From assembly GCA_021292165.1 (NCBI GenBank), contig CM037877.1, positions 35,104,197-35,168,196 of the forward strand: a DNA stretch of 64,000 nucleotides. Direction: 5' to 3'. The DNA is from Shinisaurus crocodilurus (taxonomy: Eukaryota > Chordata > Lepidosauria > Squamata > Shinisauridae). The notes beneath the pieces are model-generated. The model searched no databases. It was not told the origin of the DNA and saw only the letters and a program-made list of their open reading frames with translations. The position numbers and the translations under genes are program-made. Numbering within the stretch: position 1 is the stretch's first letter; every line of letters begins with the position of its first letter. Of the stretch, positions 47,212 through 59,219 are shown piece after piece.

Positions 47212-50200
47212 CTTTAGAAGAGGAAACCACTTTAATCAATGTTTCTGTTCCCCTTCAACTTAATTTGTTTTTCTTGCGGAAAACAAAATATCTCAGTGCC
47301 TTGGATCCCTGCTACAATATTCCCAATCATATCACTTATCACCTGACTTTTGTTGTTCTACGAGAAAGTCTGTTACCAATTTCAGGAACATTCAAGCTAT
47401 ATCTGGGATATACTAACATCATTTCATGACATACAGAATGCAATGTGGACAAGATATTAATTAAAAATAGTGACTAGCAATATGAAATACAGTCGCAATC
47501 ATGTATGGCAGCCTGCAGCATAAAAATACTGAAATTCATTTTTCATGCACACTTTTCAACTGCACAGATTTGGGCTTGACCCATTTCAAACAGCACATTC
47601 ACCAAGATCTCTTCTTAAATGCCTACATATTTTCTAAACCTGCTGTGAGAAACACAGACTCGGGAACTGTGACTTCTCAGCCAGCTGGGAGGTTTCACAT
47701 GTAGTAGCTTCAAGCAATAAAATTAGGAATCACCATTAGTCCAAAGGTTTGGGACTATAATTATAAGGAATTGCACATGGAAGGATGGACAAGGTCCTAA
47801 CTCTGAAAAATTCGTGTTAAATGCTGTCCAGTCATTACTGGAGGCCAGATTAATCTCTTCTCCCTAACAGATTATGATAAAACATACTCTAAAAGGAAAA
47901 CTCTGGCTATGAGATCAACCACTGTACAGCAGCCAGTGTATATAAAATACATTCCTAAGACTCAGCCATTTTTACAGACCCAAGCCAGTTTCAGATTCTT
48001 GTAATAATTAAACTGTCACAGTTGTTTTTTCAAACCATGCAGTTTTCAAGGCAAGATCTCAGATATAAAGCCTGAACACTGTACAATCATATTGAGAGCT
48101 TCATAAACTTCTCACATAAATTTAAAATTTGTAGATGCAAAATAGTGCAAAGGCAAGGAGTGTTACTCTTAGTTTTAAATAAATTATGTCTCCTTGCTCA
48201 TGGGTTCTGTTAATATCTTATGTGAACTGCCCAGTGGAATGTGTTGCTTGAAGCTCTTGCTGCAACTGATTGTGCAAAGCTTTACATGATCCACATGTCA
48301 TACTAATTTTAGATGTTCATCTTTTGTGCCATGGCTAAAAATTCAAACACATTATATTATATAGTGGTAATTTGGAGTGGAGTTGACTAAACAGCAAAGG
48401 CACACTGACTACATACATTATGGGTATATGCTAAATGTTAACAGATATATTTTGCAGCTATTTAATTATTGCCACTGAACCCTGCATTATCTGGGATTAT
48501 AACCACACATTGTATAATGCAATTTTGGTTAATATGCAAAAAAAGAAACTTGGGTTGTCAGTTCTTCAGCAAATTAACATTTGGTGCATAATACAACTGA
48601 TGTTCTCTTTCTCACCAACAGAAGGCGCTCCGGTAGTAACAACTCATGCTATTCTCAAGCTTACTTTTGGAAAAGGACAGCATTTTAGACTATATAAGGC
48701 AATAAGCTTAAGAAAAAGTACACCTGCCAAGTACAGAATGGCAGGTGTCCCATTAAAATATGTGATATTATTATCGCTATTGGTCAAGGTTGTCACTGTT
48801 GCAGGCCCAAATATGTCCAAGAGTTCAAGTTACGTAACTATTGTCAAGTATTCTGGGTACTCCCAACTATTTTTAAAAGGAAAAAAGGGCAAGATATTGA
48901 ACTTCTTGTTCTGAAAGGTAAGTGGGATTACTATATGCATTCCTTCCAATATGTAAAGCTCATGAAGTTTGCTTGTAACAGGACAATGAATGTGTACAGT
49001 AAATTGTTTCAAAATGGATTTTTCCCTAAGGTAAGGGATCATAGTTTCTCAAGCACAGTACACATGAAATTGTATTTAAAAATAAGAAGCTGGCCAAGCT
49101 CAAGATTCTCCTACAAGTAGAGATTTTCATCAGAGTTTTAATAAGGGTAAGATTAGCCCTGGTGCAGAAATACTGTTCAGTACTTTGTTATTATAAAATG
49201 AGCTGCCTGCAGCTATTAGTCATGCTGTTTGGGATTACATTGCTTTAGATATTCACTGTACTGAATTCTGTGCCTCCTTTAGACCATTATACAACCAGGG
49301 TTAAAAGGAAGTGTATCTTCAAATAAGCAGGCTGTTACGTAATTCAATATGTCTAACAATGAATGGGAATAATGAAAACTGAAAAAAATACGGTAACTTC
49401 CACAACTTAAAACTAAAATCTTATTTCAGTTTTGCATTCTCCTTAAATAAAGGTTCCTTAGAGTAATCAAAGAACAGTCAAACTAATAGACAAAAATAAT
49501 TTTAAGTATTTTCATTACAAAATATTGTTTCTATAAATAAAATTTTATGTAACTTTATTATAACTCAGTCCTGCAATTAAAATGTTACTATTCATAAGAG
49601 CATGGAAAAATCTAATTTAAAAATATAGGATGTACACAGTATACATGGCCTTGTAAAGGGTTCTCCTATATACCATTTAAAATGTACTAGGGTGTAAACA
49701 AATACATTCTTAAATACAAGTATTCCACTCTTAGGGTACTTTCTATTACTCTGTATAGCCATTTCTTCTCATTTTCAAACTAATTTGTACTTTGTACTAT
49801 GAATAGTTAAGAAATGCATTTTATCTCTGAAATCCACTTCCTGCATGAAAAATATGGAGAGAAATGAAGAGTTTTATGTGAATTCCTGCTGTTATATAAG
49901 AAGTTGTTGTGAAAGTAGCAATTTGTTTTTAAACAGTCAAGTCTTCAGTGAAACAAGGGCCAGATTTCATACCTGTCCTGGTTATGCTGGAAAGAAGCTT
50001 TGTTGTGATAGCTGCTGACTTAAGAGTTCCACACGAATGTAAAAAGTGAGTGAAGAACCAGAAAATATCTTGAAAGGTCCACTCTCCTCAGAATAATGCA
50101 AAATGCACCTCTAAATCAGATAGCTTTTGGTCCAACCAGAATCTTCTATCACGAATTAAAAAATGTATTCAAGCTGTTATGCACATATCAAATCGTTTGT

Positions 50201-51580
50201 CAGAGTAACCCTTTCCCAGGCTGAAGGTGGTGATCAAACCGTTGACTATGAACGTTCAGAAGTGGAAGGAAAATCATATTCTGTTAAATCCTTAGACCTG
50301 TTTAAACAAAAACAATCACAGCTGAAGAACAAATGGCAAAGCTACTTTTTAACTCAAATTCTACTCTGTAGGGCTGTATCAAAATTTGCTAACCTTTGAG
50401 CCACCTATTCCTATTCCCCACTCTGATCCATTCACTTTCCTGTAGCAGCTGCCATAGTCAGCTACTACAGATTCATTTCATGCTGCCCTTTGTAACACCA
50501 GAGAAATAGACTGGCATGCAGCTAGGAATCAGGGAATTAAGGCCACATAACTGAAGACAACTTTGCCTCCCTCCCTACAATTGACAGTTCTGACAGTGAT
50601 TATAGCAATTAATTATATAAATATTAGTTGATTCAAATCAATCAACCATATTAGAGTATGGTTAAAACAATTGTTCTGAAGCAAGAAGCTTTTTTTTTTT
50701 AGATGATTCATGTGTTGTAGAAGGCATCATCTTAGAAGAGGCATTCCCCGCATGTGAGAGAAAAGGGGGAAATGCCTCTTTGAAGACAGTGCCTGCATTC
50801 TGCTGTTTTTATCAGTACTTGTATTTAAAAGAATTATTTTTTAAAAATCTGCTGCTAAATTAATCGTAGGCATAGTTTTAGTTAAACTTTTGTTAACTGA
50901 CTGATTAAATGCTTCAGCCCTAATTTTGGAAATCAAATTCATGTAACATTAGAAAACAAATTAAATTCACAATTGCACTCTAGTATGTTTAAGAGTACCA
51001 TAATATAGGTAGTAAGGCCACAATAGCCATCAAAGTGAATGCCAACATTAAAAAAACCCCTAAACTTTAGTATGCAAGTTGCATAGCTCATATATTATGG
51101 TATGATATCTTTTTTTAAATGTCCAAGGTACACTATAGCCATAAGGAGAGTTGCTTCACACACCCAGCTTCTTAAGTTGATCACTGAATCACTGATGGCC
51201 GGGCTCTGTTTTCAAGTGGCTACCTTGTCGCCAACATAGTAATGAATGGGCCCTCCATTACATTCATTTATTAACACTCATCTTTTCCCCACCATCATAG
51301 ACAGCTGTGTAAAGTGTATTGTTTTCCTATGAGTTAAATCATTTATAGCACATAACTGCTGGGGAAGAATGTGCAAAGTGAATTCAGCAGAAAGGAAAAC
51401 CAATAAAAAAGAATATTGGACAGTACTGGATAGGGATGAGCTACTGGATAGGGATGAGCACTGCAAATGTGAAAAGGCTACCCAAGCCAAACATAACAGG
51501 CCATTAGCCCTGGAGTCAGCACATGGCACGTTCAGGCAAATGCCACCGGTGACACATACTAATATATATGTATGTATTAG

Positions 51581-51623
51581 ACACACACACACACACGTAT
51601 ATATATATATATATATATATGTT

Positions 51624-51659
<36 letters not shown>
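51581..51659. repeat. Compound (CA)n-(AT)n microsatellite
   Basis: A CA run followed by two AT runs separated by gttcaa. Confidence 0.95.
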
Positions 51660-51661
<2 letters not shown>

Positions 51662-52445
51662 CTGACAGGTGGTCAGGAGTGCACCAGGCGACTGCAGCAA
51701 ATCAGTAAGCCCTCCTTTTAATCCCTAACCAATGCCCATGCTGGAGTGACGCTATGTCAATGGCACTAGTGAGGGACTGAAATGGTGGCTTGCATGTTAT
51801 GTGTCTCGTTGAGCTGCCTAGTGCATCTCTCAGTGCTGGGTGACAAGGATAAAAAAAATCTTGAAGGGACCTATCCATGTAGGCACTTGCCTGCACTGGG
51901 CTAGGTGTGCCCCTTTAAGAGCTTTTTAGCCTTGCTGCCCAATGCTGAGAAGTGGGCCGGGTAGCTGCACTGGGCAAGTGGGTGAGCCGTCTTTTCATTC
52001 CTTTCCCAATGCCTTTGACATAGTATCAGGAAAGGGCGGCTTAGTACAACCAAGCTGTGCTGAGTGCGTAAAAAGCTGTCTTTTCATTCCCTTCTTAATG
52101 CCCTTAGCTATAGTGTTGTTGCATAGGGGGTGTGGTGGGGGAGGAATAAAAAAGAGTGTTCACTTGCTTGCTCAGTGCAGCCGCTCAGCATCTCTCAGCT
52201 GAGAGGTTCTTGGGAGTGAGATGGATTCTTATGCTCTTCCGGATGCTCCTGACTACTGCTTTCCACACCCTATCACTCAACAGGTAAGGCCACTTACAAG
52301 GGGTGTACCACCAGAGCACTGTGCCCAGGGCCACACCCGGAGCCAGCCCTGCAGGCCATATTCTATGAAAGGGGGTGGCCAAGTGAAAGATATGATAGAA
52401 GGGAAACTAAAAGAAGAGAAAGAGAAAGGGTTAGATCCCCTGACA

Positions 52446-52585
52446 CAGCCTTCCCCAACGCGGTCCGGATGTGTTGGACTACAATTCCCATCATCCCCAG
52501 CCAGCATGGCTAATGGGTGCACTGGTTGGGGGTGGTGGGAGTTGTGGTCCAACACACCTGGAGCACACCAGGTTGGGGAAGGCTG
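52446..52585. mobile_element. hAT-type MITE with 8 bp target duplication
   Basis: CAGCCTTCCCCAAC to GTTGGGGAAGGCTG, a perfect 14 bp terminal inverted repeat. Flanks ccctgaca and tcctaaca match at six of eight positions. Confidence 0.85.
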
Positions 52586-52711
52586 TCCTAACAGGTCTTT
52601 AGCATAGTCAGCTTTGACCACCCCAATCACCTGATTAGAATACTGAATCCAGAAGATCCCTTTCTCCTCTGCCTCCAACAGGAGAGCACCAGTGTAAAAA
52701 CTCACAGTGCT

Positions 52712-52905
52712 GATAGCACAGTAGCAGAGCACCCGTTTTGCATGTAGAATGTTCCAGGTTCGAACCTTGGCATCTCCCATTCAATGGGTCTCAAGTATCA
52801 GGGGTGGGAAAATTCCACTTCCTGAGACCCTGAAGAGCTGCTGCCAGTCAGAGTTGACAATTCTGGGCTAGATGGATCAATTATCCAACTCAGCGTCATT
52901 TGTTC
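52712..52905 (+). mobile_element. tRNA-derived SINE, second family
   Basis: The head cacagtagcagagcacccg and tgttccaggttcgaacctt (B box) is followed by cctgagaccctgaagagctg, ctgccagtcagagttgacaa and tgggctagatggatcaatta, a tail also seen at 8.9 and 9.07 kb. Confidence 0.8.
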
Positions 52906-54100
52906 AACTACTGCACATGAAGATCTATGGATGAAGGCAACACTTGTATATGTTACTTGTTATATAGATTTTTCACTGCAGATTGAGTTACATAGTAAAT
53001 TATTAATTTCAGCCTTTGAACAGGCTACAATATTAAATTGATTTTCTCTTACTGGAAAACTTGCCTTACAGACTTTGGAAGTGACCTTCATTTTGATTAA
53101 ATTTATTTGCAATTATTTATTGGCATGCCAATTCATATATTAATTCAGAGGGCAATCTCTGTCAATTTGATAACAACCATGATGAGAACAAATCTTGTGT
53201 TCCGCTAACACAACATATGTTTCAACCTGCAACCCAGAGATCAGATTAAGTCTTTCACACAATTTTTCACTGTGACTAAAACTATACAGGATCACTGTCT
53301 TTCCCAAACGCCTTTTTCATGATGACACAAATAGTCAAGATTTGCCTGCAAATAAGCCCTTTCCACAGAAGCTTCCAATGTAATGAAAATGCATCACCAT
53401 TTAAGGACAGACTCCATAAATGGGAAACAACCATACCAGAAAAATGTATTTTTATTTAAAAACTCCCTAAAGCTTTTGTTCAAAAAAGTACTAGTATCAA
53501 TGTATTCCCAAATTCCCTAGTATCTAGTTGTAACTTAGAATAAAAGTGTATTCTTGCATCTCTACTCTCTGATGAAAACAGTGGGAATGCTGCCAATACC
53601 CAGCTCCCCTATCCAGAAAAAGTGTGCACACAGATCTTTGAATGAGGATAAACTCCTCCCAAAACAAGAACTAGAAAGGAGGCCTCAGTCTCAGTCAGTG
53701 TTACACATCTCTGGAAGTACTAGCCAAGACACACTTTTGTAAAGGTGGAAACTGTGAGGAAAGTCTATCTTTCCATCAAGTTCTGACAATCTTGGCTTCA
53801 CACAATACCATGCACGACATTCCAACTATCTTTTCTGGTATGTACTCACCTTTTTTCCTGTTCATCAATATGATTCTGGGATTTACTAATTTACTAATTG
53901 TGCCAATATACCCATCTCTCTACATGCAGAAACATTCTACTTGGCAATATTAACATGCAAACAGTTCCTTAGCTTGGAAAAAAAACACACCTTTGAATTA
54001 TTTTGGATAAAGTTATTCTGTAGTCTAGCCTAAAATCATTAACTAGAAAAACCTCCAGATAAAATGATTGTTTTATTTTGACCACATATAAATGTTTTTA

Positions 54101-54331
54101 AGCCAGTGTGGCATAGTGGTGAGAGCGTTGGACTGGGACTCGGGAGATCCGGGTTCTAGTCCCCACTCGGCCATGAAACTCACTGGGTGACTTTGGGCCA
54201 GTCACTCCTGACTCTCAGCCTAACCTACCTCACAGGGTTGTTGTGAGGAGGAGGATCATGTAAGCCACCTTGGGTTCCTTGAAGGAAAAAAGGTGGGGTA
54301 TAAATATAATAAATAAATAAATAAATAAATA
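54101..54331 (+). mobile_element. tRNA-derived SINE, full length, in JMY 3'UTR
   Basis: It begins agccagtgtggcatagtggt, has gggttctagtccccactcgg and gactttgggccagtcactcc, and ends in a TAAA tail about 150 bp beyond the JMY stop, antisense to JMY. Its 3' half is part of the 54,212-54,512 duplication. Confidence 0.88.
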
Positions 54332-54481
54332 ACATGGATGTGGTTCTTAAGCCACACATGCACTTCTTTCATTGTAGATATGAAGAAGAGCTTAGGCATA
54401 TTCCTACCAAGGCTACATCACCATAGGTGCTACTACTATTCGAGGAAATGAAATGTATGCATAAAGAAGAAACATTACACC

Positions 54482-54789
54482 TTAATTTTCCCAATCTGTG
54501 CAAGGCAGGTTCTCCTCCTCATCTTCAGACTCTGGTGATGCCTCCTTAATTCGTCGTAGTGCTTCGTGGATGCTGCGGGTCAAAGGGTCATCATCAGGTA
54601 AAATTGTGAATGACTCTCTCATAATGTCCTTTTGCACCTTCTTCAGTTTCACGCCTTTTCTTATCTGTGCCAAGATGTTATTGCTGTCATCTTCATCAGG
54701 GAAAGGAGGGAGGTTTCTCTGTTCAACTTTCCTCAGGTGGAAGCTACCGCGTTTCAAGGAAGCCAACACTTCATCCATTGGGGAACTCA
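54482..54789 (-). CDS. JMY: JMY terminal coding exon (WH2-WH2-C-A tail)
   Basis: This exon encodes the C-terminus of junction-mediating and regulatory protein, a nucleation-promoting factor that activates Arp2/3 and nucleates actin on its own, and is also a p53/p300 cofactor. The acceptor is ttactgcag; the first two bases complete a split codon (phase 1). Visible in order are a WH2 motif (PMDEVLASLKRGSFHLRKV), a second WH2 motif (NILAQIRKGVKLKKV), an amphipathic central segment (DPLTRSIHEALRRIKEA) and an acidic tail (SPESEDEEENLP) ending in the conserved Trp near the C-terminus (CTDWEN), then TAA at 54,482-54,484. All functional elements look intact. The last 31 bp of this exon plus the 3' flank are duplicated in the preceding intron at 55,689-55,992. 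Confidence 0.96.
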
Positions 54790-56408
54790 CTGCAGTAAAT
54801 CAGAGGACTCGTTAAGTATAATTTTACACATTACAACTTCCAACTTTTCACAGCCTATGCTATGAAATGTAATGGGAATGCACCAAAGAAAAATAAATTT
54901 TCAGAATTACCGTTGTTATTTCTTTTATTCTAAGCATGAGAGGAAAACTTGAAGTTTCAAACTGTGGCCTACAGCAACTACTGAGTGTTAACCTTCACAT
55001 TATCAATATATTCTAAACATACACTTCCATTTCTGATCAAATAAACCAGCTACATAATGTAAACAAACATAGCAATGTTGGAAGGTAGTTGCTGTTGGGC
55101 TTCCTTGGGTTTCCATTTTTGTATAGTCATATGTTTGAATAGATGTTATTTATGCTGTTTTGTCTTGTAAACATATCTTGACAGCTTTTATCTCTGATCA
55201 CAATAAAAAGAACAACAAACATTTATAGCACACCAAAATCAAATAGCACTTCCAGCAGGTAGACTTTTAAGGTAATTTTTCCACAGTCATCAAGCCCCAA
55301 AGGAAGATGATCAAAAAGACTGGAGGAGGATGCAATTCAAAAGGTCACAGGATGCTATTCTGTAAGAGTTTACCCCTCACTTATTTTCTCTGCTTTTTAC
55401 AAACTCTCTGCTAAGTATCTAATTCAACTTTCTATGTTTAAGGCAATGCAGTTGGAAGTAAAAGAGGCCTTTTAATGTTTATTCTTTCCATTTAAAGCCA
55501 CAGATCTGCTAAGCCACCATTCTTTACTGGCAGAGCTGTCCCTGTTCCTAAAATAAAAGTTCTGTGCTAAAAACAAAAACAAGCCTCTGTATAAATTATG
55601 CAAATTACCATACATTTGTTATTTTGTGTGGTTTATTCTTTGGATAATCATAGCACAGAGCAAAGATACATGCAGGGGGCTAACACGTCTCTCAGCCTAA
55701 CCTACCTCACAGGGTTGTTGTGAGGAGGAGGATCATGTAAGCCACCTTGGGTTCCTTGAAGGAAAAAAGGTGGGGTATAAATATAATAAATAAATAATAA
55801 ATAAATAAATAACATGGATGTGGTTCTTAAGCCACACATGCACTTCTTTCATTGTAGATATGAAGAAGAGCTTAGGCATATTCCTACCAAGGCTACATCA
55901 CCATAGGTGCTACTACTATTCGAGGAAATGAAATGTATGCATAAAGAAGAAACATTACACCTTAATTTTCCCAATCTGTGCAAGGCAGGTTCACACTTGG
56001 GGCACTGCAGTTGTTGACTACTTATTAAACTATTTCTATGCCACTTTTCCAACTGTTCAACATGGCTTACAAACCAGTAATAAAAAATAGATAAAACAAA
56101 AACAAAAGTTTTCAATAGTTAGCTGGGATCCAAAAACCTACTCTATGTGTGGCAAACAACAGACCTCTGGCCCAAAGCACAAAATGCTCATGATTGCGTT
56201 CAAAGAAGTGTTTTAGCCATGTGGCCTGGCAAGATGCTGTTCAAGAAGCACAAACCCAAGCCTCTCCTTGCTGTGCAGAACTAGTCTAGTCCTTTGGATC
56301 CTGGCCATTATTGTTAACTATTGTTATTACTCAAAGCAAAAGTCAACACGGGAACAAACAGATCACTGTCTTTTTATGTAATCACTTTAAACAGAAATGA
56401 AAAACTAC
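54790..56408 (-). other. JMY: JMY last intron
   Basis: This 1.6 kb intron contains a 304 bp copy of the JMY stop-codon region (55,689-55,992) and an L2-like LINE tail remnant near 56.03-56.11 kb. No exon is seen. The duplicated stop region lacks a matching in-frame acceptor: the nearest ctgcag reads into a stop after four codons in phase 1. Confidence 0.85.
55689..55992 (-). pseudogene. Duplicated fragment of JMY terminal exon, 3'UTR and SINE tail
   Basis: This segment repeats 54,212-54,512 almost base for base over about 300 bp. It contains the last 31 bp of JMY coding sequence with the stop codon, about 150 bp of 3'UTR and the 3' half of the saurian-type SINE. The only difference I can find is 3 extra bases in the TAAA-type tail. 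It is a partial exon copy in the intron, not a working exon. The near identity implies a very recent duplication or an assembly artefact. Confidence 0.93.
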
Positions 56409-56940
56409 CTCTCCTCCTCTGCAAACCTTCTATATCACCCATCTTCTTTAGTTTCTTCTTGGCACTGACTAGCTGACTGCTATCAAAGAAATGGGCTGAT
56501 GGTGCTATGGTGGTCAGTAGGGTTGGCTTTTCCATGCTGTCCTGTTTAACTGGGCTACTGCTTTTTTCAGAGCACTGAGTAGATTCTTCCTTAGTGGGCA
56601 GAGGTGGTGGCGGTGGTGGCGGTAGAGGAGGAGGAAGTGGTGCCTCCCGGACTATGTCAGGGTGAAGTTCATTACTGATGAGAGTCGGAAGAGAAGTAGT
56701 TTGAGAAAATTCAGAGGTAATACCACAGGGAGGTAAAAAAGTATCTTCAAGTTGTCCTAAGCTCCTGGGCTCCTGGATATGTAAAGGTTGGATCACTTTT
56801 TCTTGCCCCACCATATCAACTTGCATAGTTACTGGTGAAGTCAGGGGATGATCAGCACATGTTGAACTGGCTGTACTTTTTCTTCTTGCATGGGCCAGTC
56901 GAAGTCTCGTCGATTTGAGTATAACTTGCCCAGGGTAGCG
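56409..56940 (-). CDS. JMY: JMY penultimate coding exon (basic stretch and polyproline)
   Basis: This 532 bp exon lies between a tcctaag acceptor (phase 0) and a gtagtt donor. It leaves one base over, so it joins the terminal exon in phase 1. It starts RYPGQVILKSTRLRLAHARR, a stretch I recognise from JMY; the basic run may belong to the nuclear-import region. A proline-rich run (PLPPPLPPPPPPPLP) is the expected profilin-binding segment feeding the downstream WH2 motifs. It ends KKMGDIEGLQRRR. No stop or frameshift is present. The remaining JMY exons lie beyond the right edge. The intron immediately upstream carries the L1/DIRS insertions. Confidence 0.94.
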
Positions 56941-57544
56941 CTTAGGAGGGGAAAAAATGAATTAAAATTATACAAGGTTAGATAGCATTTCTGGACCCAG
57001 AAAGTTTGTTTTAACATTTTGTTCTAAAAGATTACAACAATAGCACATTTATATATACCACATCTAAAAGTGCCAGGAAGTCTAGCTGAGAAAACAGGTA
57101 AGCACAGAAGCCACAGTGACAACATGGGACCGACTTCTTGGAATGTCTGAAATCTTAGAACACTGTACTTTTAATTCTCTCTCTCCAGTCATTCTAGTCT
57201 AGGGGAAGAGGAAGAACAAGTATACCCAAGTTCAAGGTTGAGTTCTCAGAACTCATTAGACTCTTGGAAGGTCTAAGCATGCACTTCCTATTTCTGTAGA
57301 ATTAACGTAATTTGCATTAATATGGTAAACTAGTTGTTCTATTCCTCCACATTCTCCCAACCACCTTGGTGACTAAGAGACATTATTGCTAGCCCAGTCT
57401 CACAAAAAATCATGATTCAACCTTATTAAAATTGTCAGATTAACTTGGAAGCCAAGAAATATAATATGTGGAATTACACTTTAATGATGCCATCATGTTT
57501 GCAAGCCTGTCATAAGAAACCATGATTGCTAAAAAAAACCTTTC

Positions 57545-58298
57545 CTCTCTAAACAAAAGCTGAGATTTCTTCATGTCTTTAAAAGACAGCAATCCACCTG
57601 TACACAATTTCTCGGTATTTTAACCAGTTCTCATTGCTTGTCATTTCCTTCGTGTATAATGCCTCTTGGGGTGATATCCATAAGGGTAATTTTGGGCATA
57701 ACCTAGGCTTATATTTGTTCCAAACTCTTAATAATGCCCTTCTGATATAGTGGTTCTTGAAATCTACATTAACCTTAGCTTTGTCATACCACAAATATCC
57801 ATGCCATCCAAACCTTAGATTATGCCTTTCTAATTCTAGAAGTCTGTTATTTCTCAATGTCACCCATTCCTTCAACCAAACAAAACAGCAAGCATTAAAA
57901 TACAATTTCAGATCAGGTACACCCAATCCACCCCTTTCTTTCGCATCCTGTAGAACTATATATTTAACACGTGGTTTCTTTCTTTGCCATATAAATTTAG
58001 ATAAGTCCTTTTGCCATTCTTTAAAGGGCACATCATTAGTTAAAATCGGTAGTGTTTGAAATAAAAACATCATTCCTGGTAAAACATTCATTTTTATCAC
58101 AGAAATCCTACCCAACAAAGATAATTTTAGTTTCTCCCATTTCAACATATCATTTTTAATTCCTAACCATATCTTAACATAATTGTTTTGAAACGTGGAA
58201 TTCGAATTTGTCATTATGACACCAAGGTATTTTACTCTTTTTTCAATTTTAAAACCCGATGTTTGCATCAATATCTGTTGGTCTTCCGCTACAACGAT
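57545..58298 (-). mobile_element. L1 LINE ORF2 fragment, inverted 5' part of a twin-primed insertion
   Basis: The - strand reads as an L1 ORF2 C-terminal-half segment over about 230 codons (58,271 to 57,579). Its signatures are [37 protein letters not shown] and LPLWISPQ, typical of vertebrate L1 endonuclease/RT proteins downstream of the RT core. The frame is lost after YRWIAVF, although L1-like sequence seems to continue a few codons in another frame, so it is a decayed or truncated copy. It abuts a + strand L1 segment head to head, the pattern left by 5' inversion during L1 integration. The outer boundary near 57,545 is approximate. Confidence 0.82.
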
Positions 58299-58711
58299 AC
58301 AATGATGTATCGTTGGTACCTAACCCCTGTGAAATTGGCTAAGATGTATAACAATGTGTCAAATGTATGTTGGAAATGTCAAAATCATGAAGGAACATTT
58401 TATCATGTTTGGTGGACATGTAAAAAAGTGAAAACATATTAGGTACAAATACACACATGGATACAAAGATTTTAAAAGTGAATATTAAACTGAAACCAGA
58501 AATGTTTTTATTGGGTATAATGGATTTACAACTTGAGAAAGACTATGGAACATTATTACAATATATGATGACAGCAGCAAGAATAATCTATGCTCAAAAA
58601 TGGAAAGAAGCAACAATACCAACTATAGAAGACTGGCTGTTGAAAATGTTGGACTTAGCAGAGATGGCGAAATTGACTTGTTTAATTAGAGAAAAAAATC
58701 TAACTTCATTC
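58299..58711 (+). mobile_element. L1 LINE ORF2 C-terminal segment, sense 3' part, interrupted
   Basis: The + strand encodes L1 ORF2 C-terminal motifs: [17 protein letters not shown], then [14 protein letters not shown], and further on AARIIYAQKWK and NLTSFKKD. One stop (tag at 58,440) and a frame change near 58,440-58,457 break the ORF. The segment stops where the DIRS terminus begins at about 58,712; the L1 3'UTR and tail should resume on the far side of the DIRS element, outside the window. Together with the inverted segment at 57,545-58,298 it forms one L1 insertion. Confidence 0.82.
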
Positions 58712-59081
58712 AAGAAGGACAGGTTGCTTACCTGTAACTGTAGTTCTTCGAGTGGTCATCTGTGCAGTCACACATATGGGCTCTGCGCCTGCGCTGAGCC
58801 AGCCTCGGAAGATTCTTTAGCTGAGTCAAAATGGGCGGGAACCCCTCCCCCACGGTGCTCGCTCCTAGCACGGTTCCCGCCCATTCCCTCAGTTCCTATG
58901 AGACCGCTTATTGCGACCCCATGAAACGAGGGATCGTCGTTGGTGTCAACCTATGTGTCCTTTGGGTCACAACAGCAACGCAATTTCTCATCTTTGGGAC
59001 GAGCTGGAGCGATGCACCCAATCTCCACTGGCAGGTCCATCGAAATCGATAATGACGCCAAGCGGGGATGGATGGGTGGGT
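58712..59081 (-). repeat. DIRS 3' (right) terminal repeat
   Basis: This non-coding end of the DIRS is bounded outside by the L1 sequence and inside by the internal complementary region. It contains GC-box-like GGGCGG and an internal hairpin: atgggcgggaacc at about 58,830-58,842 pairs with ggttcccgcccat at about 58,876-58,888. The inner boundary at 59,081 is inferred from where the inverted copy starts. Confidence 0.7.
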
Positions 59082-59180
59082 TGTGTGACTGCACAGATGA
59101 CCACTCGAAGAACTACAGTTACAGGTAAGCAACCTGTCCTTCTTCTTCGTGGTCTCTGTGCATCACACATATGGGCAGAG
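59082..59180 (-). repeat. DIRS internal complementary region
   Basis: Bases 59,082-59,144 are an exact reverse complement of the element terminus at 58,712-58,774 (63 of 63 by my reading). The following bases to about 59,180 (cttcgtggtctctgtgcatc, then cacacatatggg) should correspond to the start of the left terminal repeat. In the DIRS replication model this region bridges both ends to form the circular intermediate. It lies between the recombinase stop and the terminal repeat, where DIRS elements carry it. Confidence 0.88.
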
Positions 59181-59219
59181 TAGCAAGCTGACTTACCGGT
59201 GGTGGGACGGCGTCACATG

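Larger units (their letters stand above)
42669..54481 (-). other. JMY 3'UTR and downstream intergenic interval
   Basis: The part nearest 54.48 kb must be JMY 3'UTR; where it ends cannot be fixed, because several A+T-rich candidate polyadenylation sites exist. The interval contains a CR1 tail (44.4 kb), hAT MITEs with target duplications (44.9, 46.8 and 52.4 kb), a tRNA-derived SINE (52.7 kb), a saurian-type SINE (54.1-54.33 kb) and an (AT)n tract (51.6 kb). Other sequence, including 47.3-51.2 kb, is A+T-rich and holds no supported gene. Confidence 0.55.

Noticed and set aside
48435..48914. 159-codon + strand frame with a hydrophobic stretch
   Set aside because: Antisense to JMY in A+T-rich sequence, no acceptor/donor support and no recognised family.
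55849..56115. 88-codon - strand frame ending in the JMY duplicate
   Set aside because: It is in a different frame from the copied JMY codons and derives from a LINE tail remnant.
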